DNA of 11,884 nucleotides from an uncultured Flavobacterium sp. (GCA_945957245.1 CAMFLD010000040.1:1-11884); one strand, 5' to 3'. Positions 1-6,979 are shown, counted from the first letter of the stretch. The notes: generated by a model not told the origin, from the sequence alone. Numbers and translations are program-made.

Positions 1-118
1 GCCTGTAGGTTCATTAGACCCAAACCAAATTCATATTCCCGGAATTATGGTACAACGCATTTTTAAAGGTGAAAAATTCGAAAAGAGAATTGAGCAACGA
101 ACGGTTCGGAAGCGTTAA
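1..118 (+). CDS. scoA: 3-oxoacid CoA-transferase subunit A, C-terminal end only
   Basis: This is the last 38 codons of a gene that begins before the window; the first complete codon is at position 2 and the TAA stop is at 116-118. The tail contains DPNQIHIPGIMVQRI, followed by a basic end rich in E, K and R, as I recall for subunit A of succinyl-CoA:3-ketoacid (acetoacetate) CoA-transferases. The enzyme moves CoA between succinyl-CoA and acetoacetate in ketone-body and short-chain acid use in the cytoplasm, working as an A/B heteromer. The identification is strongly supported by scoB, which follows on the same strand. In most operons of this kind A and B are almost adjacent; here about 420 bp separates them, filled by the four-helix-bundle element. 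Confidence 0.85.
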   Translation, partial: PVGSLDPNQIHIPGIMVQRIFKGEKFEKRIEQRTVRKR

Positions 119-147
119 TTTGAAAATGTACTGATTTGAAAATTTGA
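117..147 (+). repeat. left inverted-repeat arm of the four-helix-bundle element
   Basis: This arm contains AATTTGA (117-123) and TGATTTGAAAATTTGA (132-147), both on the theme of TTTGAAAA. The 16-base part is exactly complementary to 515-530 and the 7-base part to 531-537. The first two bases belong to the scoA stop codon. In RNA the two arms could close a long stem that places the four-helix-bundle gene in the loop; its ATG (150) lies three bases after the arm. Confidence 0.7.
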
Positions 148-149
148 AG

Positions 150-503
150 ATGAGGAATGACAAAGACAATCTGATTGTAAAACTAAGCTTTGATTTTGCT
201 TTAAAAATCATTGCATATTCAGAGGAAATACGTCAGTTTAATCGTTTCGAAATGGCCTCACAAATATTCAGAAGCGGGACATCAATTGGTGCTAACATCA
301 GGGAAGCCCAAAATGCGGAAAGCAAAGCCGATTTTATCCATAAATTTAAAATTGCTGCAAAAGAATCAGATGAAGTTCAATACTGGTTACAATTATGTCA
401 GGAATCTGAATTTTATCCTAATCCTAAAGAAGAATTATTTAAAGAAATACAATCTATAAATTTGATTTTATCAAAAATTATTGCTTCAAGCAAGAAGGCC
501 TAA
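150..503 (+). CDS. four-helix-bundle protein (23S rRNA intervening-sequence / S23 family)
   Basis: The product is a small, all-helical cytoplasmic protein of 117 aa, the usual length for this family (TIGR02436/PF05635 type). The family signature is visible: RSGTSIGANIREA at residues 41-53, then S58, DF at 61-62, and a segment around 66-80 ending in EVQYWL. Members are known from intervening sequences in bacterial 23S rRNA genes, and a related protein (Avd) works in diversity-generating retroelements; the proteins are oligomeric and basic, and nucleic-acid binding is suspected. The function of free-standing copies is unknown. I chose ATG 150; a TTG at 144 would add two residues but lies inside the inverted-repeat arm. 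The gene sits between scoA (31 bp after its stop) and scoB (34 bp before its start) in the same orientation, so it is probably co-transcribed. It is clearly richer in AT than its neighbours, which suggests separate ancestry. Confidence 0.85.
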   Translation: MRNDKDNLIVKLSFDFALKIIAYSEEIRQFNRFEMASQIFRSGTSIGANIREAQNAESKADFIHKFKIAAKESDEVQYWLQLCQESEFYPNPKEELFKEIQSINLILSKIIASSKKA

Positions 504-535
504 TTTTCAAATCATCAAATTTTCAAATCATCAAA
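504..535 (+). repeat. two perfect tandem copies of a 16-bp unit before scoB
   Basis: The unit TTTTCAAATCATCAAA occurs at 504-519 and again, without change, at 520-535. It begins immediately after the four-helix-bundle stop codon and ends two bases before the scoB ATG. The repeat forms the right arm of the inverted-repeat element: 515-530 pairs with 132-147. Because it fills the whole scoB leader, it must also provide the scoB translation start context. Exact tandem copies of this kind can change number by replication slippage. Confidence 0.85.
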
Positions 536-537
536 TT

Positions 538-1194
538 ATGTTAGGAAAAGAAGAAATCGCAAAACGAATTGCCAAAGAAGTAAAAGATAAATACTTTGTT
601 AATCTTGGAATTGGAATTCCTACTTTGGTGGCCAACTATGTGCGCACCGACATTTCGGTAGAATTCCAAAGTGAAAATGGTGTTCTTGGAATGGGGCCGT
701 TTCCTTATGAAGGCGAGGAAGATGCTGACGTAATCAATGCAGGAAAACAAACCATTACAACGCTGCCCGGAGCCAGTTTCTTCGACTCCGCTTTCAGTTT
801 CGGAATGATCCGCAGCCAAAAAGTAGATTTGACTATCCTAGGTGCTATGGAAGTAGCTGAAAACGGAGATATAGCCAACTGGAAAATCCCCGGAAAAATG
901 GTTAAAGGAATGGGCGGCGCTATGGATTTAGTAGCCTCTGCCGAAAACATCATCGTAGCCATGATGCATGTTAACAAAGCCGGTGAAAGTAAAATCCTGA
1001 AACGATGCACGCTTCCTCTGACCGGTGTTGGTTGCGTTAAAAAAGTAGTTACCGAATTAGCCGTTATGGAAGTCACACCAAAAGGATTCAAACTTTTAGA
1101 ACGTGCCCCAGGCGTTTCCGTAGAACATATCATAGCTTCCACCGAAGCCGATTTGATTATTGAAGGGGAAATCCCGGAAATGGTTATCGATTAA
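538..1194 (+). CDS. scoB: 3-oxoacid CoA-transferase subunit B
   Basis: The product is 218 aa, the normal size for the B subunit of succinyl-CoA:3-ketoacid CoA-transferase (ScoB/AtoA type). It contains the N-terminal helix (KEEIAKRIAKEV), the glycine loop NLGIGIPT, and the SENGVLGMGPFP segment whose glutamate forms the covalent CoA thioester intermediate in this family. Further family features are GASFFDSAFSFGMIR, the GGAMDLV stretch and a C-terminal EIPEM. With ScoA it activates acetoacetate for catabolism, or works in reverse. I chose ATG 538; the reading frame stays open to a TTG at 481 inside the upstream gene, but that would add 19 residues coded mostly by repeat DNA. The stop overlaps the convergent gene at 1184-1573 by 11 bp, and a terminator follows within that gene. 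Confidence 0.93.
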   Translation: MLGKEEIAKRIAKEVKDKYFVNLGIGIPTLVANYVRTDISVEFQSENGVLGMGPFPYEGEEDADVINAGKQTITTLPGASFFDSAFSFGMIRSQKVDLTILGAMEVAENGDIANWKIPGKMVKGMGGAMDLVASAENIIVAMMHVNKAGESKILKRCTLPLTGVGCVKKVVTELAVMEVTPKGFKLLERAPGVSVEHIIASTEADLIIEGEIPEMVID

Positions 1195-1573
1195 GATACT
1201 CCGTCAATACTTCGGACGGATTCATAAATGTATTAGGGCTTTCAGTGATACTGACGGCCCTTTTTTTATTGAGTTTATACACCAGGTCAAATTCAGTGGT
1301 AAATAAAATAGCTGAAAGAAACGGATTGTTGATATGCTTCAACAATGTATCACGGGCTGCATCAATCGCATGAATTTCAATTTGTTCGTCCCGCTGGAAT
1401 TTGTATTTCAGTTCCAATTTTAGAATCCCCTGTTCCACAATTGGGCGGACATAGATATTCATTAAATCGGTATTCCCAATAGTTTTTGCCAGAGTCAATT
1501 TGGCAAACGTACCATCAGCCAAACTGGCTTTTACTTTATTATAAAACTCTGAAAAAGACTCGTTGAAAGGCAT
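1184..1573 (-). CDS. conserved hypothetical protein, similar to the N-terminal domain of a SAM-dependent methyltransferase family
   Basis: The product is 129 aa with no signal peptide or membrane segment, so it is probably cytoplasmic. I do not recognise a function with certainty. The pattern LTLAKTIGNTDLMNIYVRP (residues about 26-44) and the later LFTTEFDLVYKLNKKRAVSI resemble the N-terminal domain of long (about 390 aa) SAM-dependent methyltransferases of Firmicutes, recalled from memory. The Rossmann-fold catalytic half is absent here: the protein ends soon after this domain and the DNA beyond is scoB on the other strand. It could be a stand-alone bacteroidotal domain or a truncated relic; the intact frame argues for a working gene. 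The ATG is at 1573, 15 bp after the spmAB stop, so both genes are probably co-transcribed. Its last codons overlap scoB by 11 bp and contain scoB's terminator on the opposite strand. Confidence 0.7.
   Translation of the reverse strand: MPFNESFSEFYNKVKASLADGTFAKLTLAKTIGNTDLMNIYVRPIVEQGILKLELKYKFQRDEQIEIHAIDAARDTLLKHINNPFLSAILFTTEFDLVYKLNKKRAVSITESPNTFMNPSEVLTEYLNR
1236..1267 (+). terminator. intrinsic terminator for scoB, inside the convergent coding region
   Basis: GGGCT (1236-1240) pairs with GGCCC (1256-1260, including one U-G pair), then there is one mismatch, then TTCAG-type bases 1242-1245 pair with 1251-1254. The loop is 1246-1250, and seven T residues follow at 1261-1267. The position 42 bp after the scoB stop fits a Rho-independent terminator on the + strand. 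It lies wholly within the C-terminal codons of the opposite gene (1184-1573). Confidence 0.65.
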
Positions 1574-1588
1574 TTAAATTCGAATTAA

Positions 1589-3028
1589 TTAAAAAAACCA
1601 ACTTGCTACAAAAATAGCGGCGATTACACAGATCAGATCTACCAAAAGCATAGTAGCCAGCGTATATCGTGTATTTTTCACATTAATGCTTCCGAAATAA
1701 ACGGCTATGACATAAAACGTAGTTTCGGCACTGCACTGGAAAATACAACTCAGTCTTCCGGTAAAGGAATCAGGCCCGAAGGTACGCATGGAATCAATCA
1801 TAAAACCTCTCGATCCTCCTGAACTGAAGGGGCGCAACATCGCAACCGGCAATGAATCGGTAATTTGTTTGCTTACGCCGATATTAGAAAATGCAAAAGA
1901 AATTCCATTGCTTATAATTTCAAACAAGCCACTATTTCTGAAAAACGAAATCGCAACCAGCATTCCCATTACATAAGGGAAAATCTTTACTCCAGTTTGG
2001 AGACCGTTATTCGCACCAGTTACAAAGGCGTCAAAAATAGTCGTGTTTTTCTCCGTAAATCTTTTTTCGTGGATGAAGGAAAATATCAATGTAAAACCAA
2101 TGATAGCCACAAGCATTAATCCTGAAAGATTGGACGTAAATGTATTTTTTCCAATTAAATCTAAAGTATTGATGTATAAAAGCAACCCGATTATAGCAGC
2201 AACAATAACCATCAGAGCCACAATCAGTGATGCGCTTTTGAAATTAATTCTTTGTCGGATTCCAACAATTAAAAAGGCAGCAATAGTTCCTATGAAAGAA
2301 GTTATGATACAAGGCAGCATTACATCAGCGGGGTTGCTCGCATTTTCAGCAGCACGGTAACCAATGATTGAAGTGGGAATTAAAGTCAATCCCGCAGCAT
2401 GCAGACACAAAAACATAATCTGGGCATCACTGGCTTTATCTTTTTCAGGATTAAGTTCCTGCAAACTTTGCATTGCTTTAAGCCCAAAAGGAGTTGCTGC
2501 CGAATCAAGTCCGAGGAAATTTGCAGCAAAGTTTAAGGTCATATAGGATATCGACTCATGGTTTTCAGGAACCGTTGGAAAAACTTTTACAAAAACCGGG
2601 CTTAGTTTTTTGGCCAGTTTTTCTGAAGCTCCGGAGTCAATTAATAGCTGCATCAAACCACAGAAAAAAGCAAGGTACGCAATCAAGGGAAGAATCAAAT
2701 CCAGCAAACTGTTTTTGCAGGTTGGCAGCAATCCATCCGACTTTTGAACACCGGAATAAATTTTAACAGTCTTTGCCTTATAGACATAAGTAGTATCTGC
2801 ATTAAGCGTATCCCTGTTGATAATCATCGTTTGATCAGGAGCTTTTTTAATGCTGTCCATCACAAATTTGGGAACCTGATTCAAATATTTTTCGGAAATT
2901 AAGATCGGATCATCCTTTTTACCATTCAGGATATTATCAATGGTGAAGCTATTTCCAATGGACAAACTAATTACTACAAAGACTATTGATGAGACAAAAA
3001 TTGCCAGCCAAAATCTACTTAAAACCAT
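1589..3028 (-). CDS. spmAB: fused spore maturation protein A/B (nucleoside-recognition Gate domains), membrane protein
   Basis: The product is a 479-aa inner-membrane protein. An N-terminal membrane helix (about 5-26) is followed by a polar stretch of about 75 residues. The SpmA-like half then begins with hydrophobic helices near 108-130 and carries NFAANFLGLDSAATPFGLKAM (167-186, usual SpmA signature). Helices at about 236-285 and 300-320 lead to the SpmB-like half with GVKIFPYVMGMLVAISFFRNSG (346-367), LRPFSSGGSRG (398-408) and SAETTFYVIAVYFGS (433-447). SpmA and SpmB are separate proteins in spore formers, where they affect spore core dehydration; the Gate domain is also found in nucleoside transporters. 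In non-sporulating Bacteroidota the fusion is common, its substrate is unknown, and a transport or channel role is an inference. The start ATG is at 3028. Confidence 0.88.
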   Translation of the reverse strand: MVLSRFWLAIFVSSIVFVVISLSIGNSFTIDNILNGKKDDPILISEKYLNQVPKFVMDSIKKAPDQTMIINRDTLNADTTYVYKAKTVKIYSGVQKSDGLLPTCKNSLLDLILPLIAYLAFFCGLMQLLIDSGASEKLAKKLSPVFVKVFPTVPENHESISYMTLNFAANFLGLDSAATPFGLKAMQSLQELNPEKDKASDAQIMFLCLHAAGLTLIPTSIIGYRAAENASNPADVMLPCIITSFIGTIAAFLIVGIRQRINFKSASLIVALMVIVAAIIGLLLYINTLDLIGKNTFTSNLSGLMLVAIIGFTLIFSFIHEKRFTEKNTTIFDAFVTGANNGLQTGVKIFPYVMGMLVAISFFRNSGLFEIISNGISFAFSNIGVSKQITDSLPVAMLRPFSSGGSRGFMIDSMRTFGPDSFTGRLSCIFQCSAETTFYVIAVYFGSINVKNTRYTLATMLLVDLICVIAAIFVASWFF

Positions 3029-3222
3029 AGGTTGTTTTTTGGTAAATATACCATTAATCGATTTTGGTTGATACTAATGAAATCAATTTTTATCTACAGT
3101 TTTGCGAATTAGTAAACATTAAGTAAATCTTAATGAATATTTGGCAATAGAATCAAAAAAATAATAGTGGGTTTATATATATTTGCTAACTTTTATAAAC
3201 ACAACACATTTTATATAGAATT
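3029..3222. other. divergent intergenic region between spmAB and the S8 peptidase gene
   Basis: This 194-bp AT-rich spacer separates two genes that point away from each other, so it should hold both promoters. On the + strand there is a good -7 element (see the entry at 3178-3185). On the - strand, near 3045-3052, TATATTTA is one base away from the TAnnTTTG consensus, but no -33 partner is clear. No strong hairpin or obvious operator was seen. Confidence 0.6.
3178..3185 (+). promoter_or_regulatory. Bacteroidota-type -7 promoter element for the S8 peptidase gene
   Basis: TATATTTG matches the flavobacterial -7 consensus TAnnTTTG. It lies 37 bp before the ATG, which would give a leader of about 30 nt. 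The -33 partner is weak: the nearest TTTG is at 3140-3143, too far upstream for normal spacing. The call rests on the -7 match and location alone. Confidence 0.45.
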
Positions 3223-6168
3223 ATGAAAAAGAATTACTTATTCCTGCTATCAATCCTTTTTGTAGGTGTTTCCGTTTTTGGACAATCGAAAGAAGATATC
3301 AAAAAAATCACTGCTGAATATGATATGGCCAAACTAAAGGAAAAAGAGGATTTTTACAGGGAAAAAGCACGTAAGGAGAAGAATAAGGCGATTGAAACGG
3401 CACGTGCTAAAAATTGGCCTATCTATACGATTGGTGAAGATGGAAGCATTTTAGAGTTAATGAAACTAACTCCGGAAGGACTGCCGATATATTATTCTAC
3501 ACAGAATGTCAATGCTGCAAAATCAACCAGAGCCAATCATTTGAATACAGGAGGTTCTTTAGGATTAAACCTTAATGGTCAGGGAATGACAGTTAGAGAA
3601 TGGGACGGAGGAAATGTAAGGGCTACCCATAATGCCTTTGGCGGAAGGGTTACTGTCGTTGACGACCCTACAAGTACTACTTATGCCGCACACTCCACCC
3701 ATGTTTGCGGAACATTGATTGCTGCTCCTGTACCAGCTGCTGTAAAAGGGATGGCCTGGCAGGCTAATGCAAGAACTTTTAACTGGACGGATGATTCTTC
3801 TGAAGCACTTTCAGAAGTGCAGGGTGGAATGTTGATTTCAAACCACTCTTATGGAGTGCCTATTACCAGCAATGGTGTAACGATTCCATCATGGATTATT
3901 GGGGCTTATTCTGCAGATGCTGCCGAATGGGACGATATTGCTTATAACTCTCCTTACTATCTACCCGTAATGTCTGCGGGTAATGATGGCCAGAATGAAA
4001 ATAATCCGGAACCTTTAAGCCCGGGTTTTGATAAATTAGTAGGGAATAAAACGGCCAAAAACAATTTAATCGTTGCCAGTTGCGAAGATGTTACTACTGC
4101 TGCTGACGGTTCAGTAACTTTATCCAATATTGTTATCAGCAGTTTTAGCAGTGAAGGTCCAACAGATGATTACAGGGTGAAACCGGACATTACAGGAAAC
4201 GGAGCTAACCTAACCTCAACAGGAAGTACCAGTAATACTGCTACAGCGGTAATGTCTGGAACTTCTATGGCATCTCCAAATGTTGCCGGAACACTGGTTT
4301 TAGTGCAACAACATTACAAGAATGTAACTAATAGTTTCATGCGTGCTGCTACTTTAAAAGGGCTGGCATGCCATACAGCCGACGATGCAGGTGCAACAGG
4401 GCCTGATCCTGTATTTGGATGGGGTTTGTTAAATGCCAAAAAAGCAGTTGAAACTATCAACGGAAATGGTTTAACTTCATGGATTTCAGAAGAAACTCTT
4501 GCTAATAATCAAACTTATTCCATGACTGTAAACTCTCCGGGTGGTGTTCCGCTAATTGCTTCAATTACCTGGACCGATGTTCCGGGAGTGGCCAACAACG
4601 GGAATTCGGGTGCAAATGATACTACACCGGCATTAGTTAACGATTTGGATATTAGGGTAACCAGAAATGGAATAACTTATTACCCATGGAGATTAACTCC
4701 AGATTTAAGTAGCGGTGCACTAAGGGATGGTGATAATTCTGTTGACAATGTGGAACAGGTGAAAATTGACGCTCCTGCTGCCGGAACTTACACAATAACG
4801 ATATCACACAAAAGAACCCTCACAACAGGAAGTCAAAAATATTCCTTGATTGTTACCGGTTTGACCTCATCTTTTGCAATTAATTCGACTTCAGACAATT
4901 TAACCGTTTGTTCAAGCCAAAATGCTGTATATACTTTTAATTATACCCAAACAGGTACAGGAACAACAACATTCTCAGCTGTTGATCTGCCGAGCGGCGC
5001 CAGCGCTTCCTTCTCACCTGCGTCTCTGAGCGCTAGCGGAACTGTAACCATGACGGTTTCAGGATTATCAAATGTAACTCCAAATGAATATGCTATTGGT
5101 ATCAAAGGAACAAGTGCATCAGATACGGAAACAAGATATAAAACCCTAAGAGTATACAATGCAACTCATCAACAGGTTGTGTTGCAAAGTCCAACAAACG
5201 GACAATCATCATTGTCTACCACAACCAATTTAACATGGACAGCACAAGCCAATGCTCAGAATTATACCGTTCAGGTTTCAGATTCAGCTAATTTTGCATC
5301 TCTTATAGTAAATCAGGTTGTAACTGCCAATCATTATTTGGTAACCGGATTGAGTCAAGCGACAAGATACTACTGGAGAGTAATTCCTTCTAATTACTGT
5401 GCAAACGGATTAGCATCAAATGCACTTACTTATTCGTTCTCAACAGGATCATTAGCTTGTAATAATACTTTTACCGCTACTGATTTTTCTGATGCAACTA
5501 TAGGTACTACTGCAAATTCTACTGCTTCAGTTCCGGTTACCGTTACAGGAGGTTTAACGATTGGTGATCTGAATGTAAACCTGAATATTACCCATACCTG
5601 GATTGGAGATATATCAGTATATCTTGAAGGTCCTGCGGAAATAGGAAGTCCAATGATTACTTTATTGGATATCCCATGCGGGAATAACCAAAATATTGCT
5701 TGTACTATGGATGATGATGGTGGAACTCCTGCCTGTTCCGGAATCCCTGCTATTACAGGAAATATCGCTCCTGTTGACCCATTAAGTGCATTAAATACTT
5801 TGCCTGCTGATGGAGTGTGGGTTTTAAGAGTACTTGACCATAATAATGAAGATGGCGGAACCATAAACAGTTTTAGCCTTAATATCTGTAATGTGGTTGC
5901 AGCATTAAATGTGAGTAATAATCCTATCCAAAACAGTAATGTTTATCCTAATCCAACAAAAGGAATTGTAAACGTTTCCATTCCTGCTCTTTCAGGTACT
6001 GCAACCATTAAATTGTTTGATTTACAGGGAAGACAGATACTTTCTAAAGAGACAAGTGATGTAACTACTTCCTTTAGTATTGAAAATCTTCAGGACGGAA
6101 TTTACTTAGTGAATATTGGAAATGACAATGCTTCGATTACTAAAAAGATAATTCTTAGAAGAAACTAA
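3223..6168 (+). CDS. secreted S8 subtilisin-like (KP-43 type) serine peptidase with FN3, P-domain and T9SS type A sorting domain
   Basis: The product is a 981-aa endopeptidase predicted to be exported. A signal peptide (1-20, cleavage at VFG|QS) is followed by a charged helical stretch of about 90 residues and then the S8 domain. Its catalytic residues are D128 (REWDGG), H157 (HSTHVCGT) and S348 (SGTSMASP), with oxyanion N254 (SAGNDG). Residues about 419-547 form the beta-sandwich that follows the catalytic domain in KP-43-like peptidases (LVNDLDIRVT is typical). An Ig/PKD-like stretch (about 550-648), a fibronectin III-like domain (about 650-742) and a proprotein-convertase P-domain (about 746-889) come next. 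The C-terminus, starting at VYPNPTKG (907-914), is a type A T9SS sorting domain, so the protein should cross the outer membrane through the gliding-associated secretion system and be released or anchored. All catalytic residues are present. The gene is monocistronic: its own promoter region lies upstream and a strong terminator follows 3 bp after the stop. Confidence 0.95.
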   Translation: MKKNYLFLLSILFVGVSVFGQSKEDIKKITAEYDMAKLKEKEDFYREKARKEKNKAIETARAKNWPIYTIGEDGSILELMKLTPEGLPIYYSTQNVNAAKSTRANHLNTGGSLGLNLNGQGMTVREWDGGNVRATHNAFGGRVTVVDDPTSTTYAAHSTHVCGTLIAAPVPAAVKGMAWQANARTFNWTDDSSEALSEVQGGMLISNHSYGVPITSNGVTIPSWIIGAYSADAAEWDDIAYNSPYYLPVMSAGNDGQNENNPEPLSPGFDKLVGNKTAKNNLIVASCEDVTTAADGSVTLSNIVISSFSSEGPTDDYRVKPDITGNGANLTSTGSTSNTATAVMSGTSMASPNVAGTLVLVQQHYKNVTNSFMRAATLKGLACHTADDAGATGPDPVFGWGLLNAKKAVETINGNGLTSWISEETLANNQTYSMTVNSPGGVPLIASITWTDVPGVANNGNSGANDTTPALVNDLDIRVTRNGITYYPWRLTPDLSSGALRDGDNSVDNVEQVKIDAPAAGTYTITISHKRTLTTGSQKYSLIVTGLTSSFAINSTSDNLTVCSSQNAVYTFNYTQTGTGTTTFSAVDLPSGASASFSPASLSASGTVTMTVSGLSNVTPNEYAIGIKGTSASDTETRYKTLRVYNATHQQVVLQSPTNGQSSLSTTTNLTWTAQANAQNYTVQVSDSANFASLIVNQVVTANHYLVTGLSQATRYYWRVIPSNYCANGLASNALTYSFSTGSLACNNTFTATDFSDATIGTTANSTASVPVTVTGGLTIGDLNVNLNITHTWIGDISVYLEGPAEIGSPMITLLDIPCGNNQNIACTMDDDGGTPACSGIPAITGNIAPVDPLSALNTLPADGVWVLRVLDHNNEDGGTINSFSLNICNVVAALNVSNNPIQNSNVYPNPTKGIVNVSIPALSGTATIKLFDLQGRQILSKETSDVTTSFSIENLQDGIYLVNIGNDNASITKKIILRRN

Positions 6169-6171
6169 AAT

Positions 6172-6201
6172 AAAAAGCCCCGATTAAATCGGGGTTTTTT
6201 T
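6172..6201. terminator. bidirectional intrinsic terminator between the S8 peptidase and exonuclease genes
   Basis: A perfect 7-bp stem pairs CCCCGAT (6178-6184) with ATCGGGG (6188-6194) around a 3-base loop. T7 follows at 6195-6201, and A5 precedes at 6172-6176, so the hairpin can work on both strands. It closes the peptidase gene (stop 6166-6168) and the convergent exonuclease gene, whose TAA (6200-6202) overlaps the T tract. Confidence 0.93.
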
Positions 6202-6913
6202 ATACATGAATAATTTCGTCTTCTATTAATATTTCCTCTCTACGGAATCTGAGAAAAATTTGAGCTACCGCTATAACATCCTTCTCGCAATAAGTGATGA
6301 TTCTGTCAATGTCCTTTTCTATATAAAATACATGTCCCACCTGACTTCCGTCAATATCGCCTTTTGGAGAAGGGATTCCAAGGATTTTAGTAAGCAGTTT
6401 TAAGGAAGTAAAATGTTTGTAATCGCCAAATTTCCATAATTCTAATGTGTCAAGATGTGGAATTTCCCATGGTTTTTTACCGAATAAATTCAATTTGGCC
6501 GGAATGGCGATGTTATTAATGACCATCCTTCGGGCAATGAACGGAATATCAAACTCTTTAGCATTGTGCCCGCATAATACATGTTGTGGCTGACTGAAAT
6601 GGGTATCAAGCAAATTTGAAAAGTCTTTCAGTATTTTCTTTTCGTCCCCAAAAAATGAAGTAACCCTAAAATTTCTGATATCTGATTTGTTGGTAAAATA
6701 ACCCACCGAGATGCAAACAATCTTACCAAACTCAGCCCAAATTCCGGCCCGCTCATAGAAGTCTTCAGGAGTATATTCATCACGCCTCTGATATTGGGTC
6801 TTCTGTTCCCACAACTCTTTCATTTCCGCATCCAATTCGCCAAATTTTTCTGTTTCAGGAACCGTTTCAATATCGAAAAAAAGAATGTTATTCAGGTTTA
6901 TCTTTTCTATCAT
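6200..6913 (-). CDS. DEDDy-type 3'-5' exonuclease (PolB-like exonuclease family)
   Basis: The product is a 237-aa cytoplasmic protein with the three motifs of DnaQ-like/PolB-proofreading exonucleases: Exo I FFDIETVPE (D14 and E16), Exo II HNAKEFDIPFIARR (D122) and Exo III YCEKD (Y208 and D212, the DEDDy arrangement). Such proteins degrade single-stranded DNA or RNA from the 3' end using two metal ions. The length and layout fit stand-alone members of the predicted PolB-like exonuclease family (PF10108 type, name recalled), in which no polymerase domain is attached. The physiological substrate is unknown. The gene is last in the leftward run, 66 bp after ogt; that gap is AT-rich and could hold its own promoter. 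Its stop codon sits in the shared terminator. Confidence 0.9.
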   Translation of the reverse strand: MIEKINLNNILFFDIETVPETEKFGELDAEMKELWEQKTQYQRRDEYTPEDFYERAGIWAEFGKIVCISVGYFTNKSDIRNFRVTSFFGDEKKILKDFSNLLDTHFSQPQHVLCGHNAKEFDIPFIARRMVINNIAIPAKLNLFGKKPWEIPHLDTLELWKFGDYKHFTSLKLLTKILGIPSPKGDIDGSQVGHVFYIEKDIDRIITYCEKDVIAVAQIFLRFRREEILIEDEIIHV

Positions 6914-6979
6914 TATTCAAAATTTAAGAATTAACTTATATAAAAGTAATTTATTGAAATAAGATATAAAAGAAAATCA

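Larger units (their letters stand above)
117..537 (+). mobile_element. putative IVS-like element carrying a four-helix-bundle gene, bounded by inverted repeats
   Basis: The segment between the scoA stop and the scoB ATG has a self-contained structure. A perfect 16-bp inverted repeat pairs 132-147 (TGATTTGAAAATTTGA) with 515-530. A second, outer 7-bp match pairs 117-123 (AATTTGA) with 531-537. Between the arms lies a single gene for a four-helix-bundle protein. Hand-counted GC is about 31% over 181-480, against about 46% over three 60-base samples of scoB. Four-helix-bundle proteins of this family were first known from intervening sequences inside 23S rRNA genes, which are also stem-closed insertions. 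The outer arms touch the scoA stop and the scoB start exactly, as expected of an insertion that spares both genes. No transposase is present and mobility is an inference. Confidence 0.5.

Noticed and set aside
144..149. TTG start for the four-helix-bundle gene two codons before ATG 150.
   Set aside because: It lies inside the inverted-repeat arm and adds only two residues; the ATG gives the usual family length.
14..211. 65-codon frame on the - strand across the scoA end and the left repeat.
   Set aside because: It is low in complexity (F, L, S, K), crosses the inverted-repeat arm and is antisense to two genes.
504..535. CRISPR-like direct repeat.
   Set aside because: There are only two adjacent copies with no spacer and no cas gene nearby.
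481..537. Extended scoB start at TTG 481.
   Set aside because: The 19 extra residues are coded by the end of the upstream gene and the 16-bp repeat DNA; ATG 538 gives the standard N-terminus.
541..1142. Two open frames on the - strand opposite scoB (92 and 145 codons).
   Set aside because: They overlap a certain gene fully, have no recognisable protein features and look like antisense shadows.
1788..2766. Several open frames on the + strand opposite spmAB.
   Set aside because: They are antisense to conserved codons of a recognised membrane protein and their products resemble nothing known.
3140..3143. TTTG as the -33 element of the peptidase promoter.
   Set aside because: It is about 34 bases from the -7 element, beyond the usual spacing of about 20.
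5430..5864. 144-codon frame opposite the P-domain of the peptidase.
   Set aside because: It is antisense to a recognised domain and has no signal of its own.
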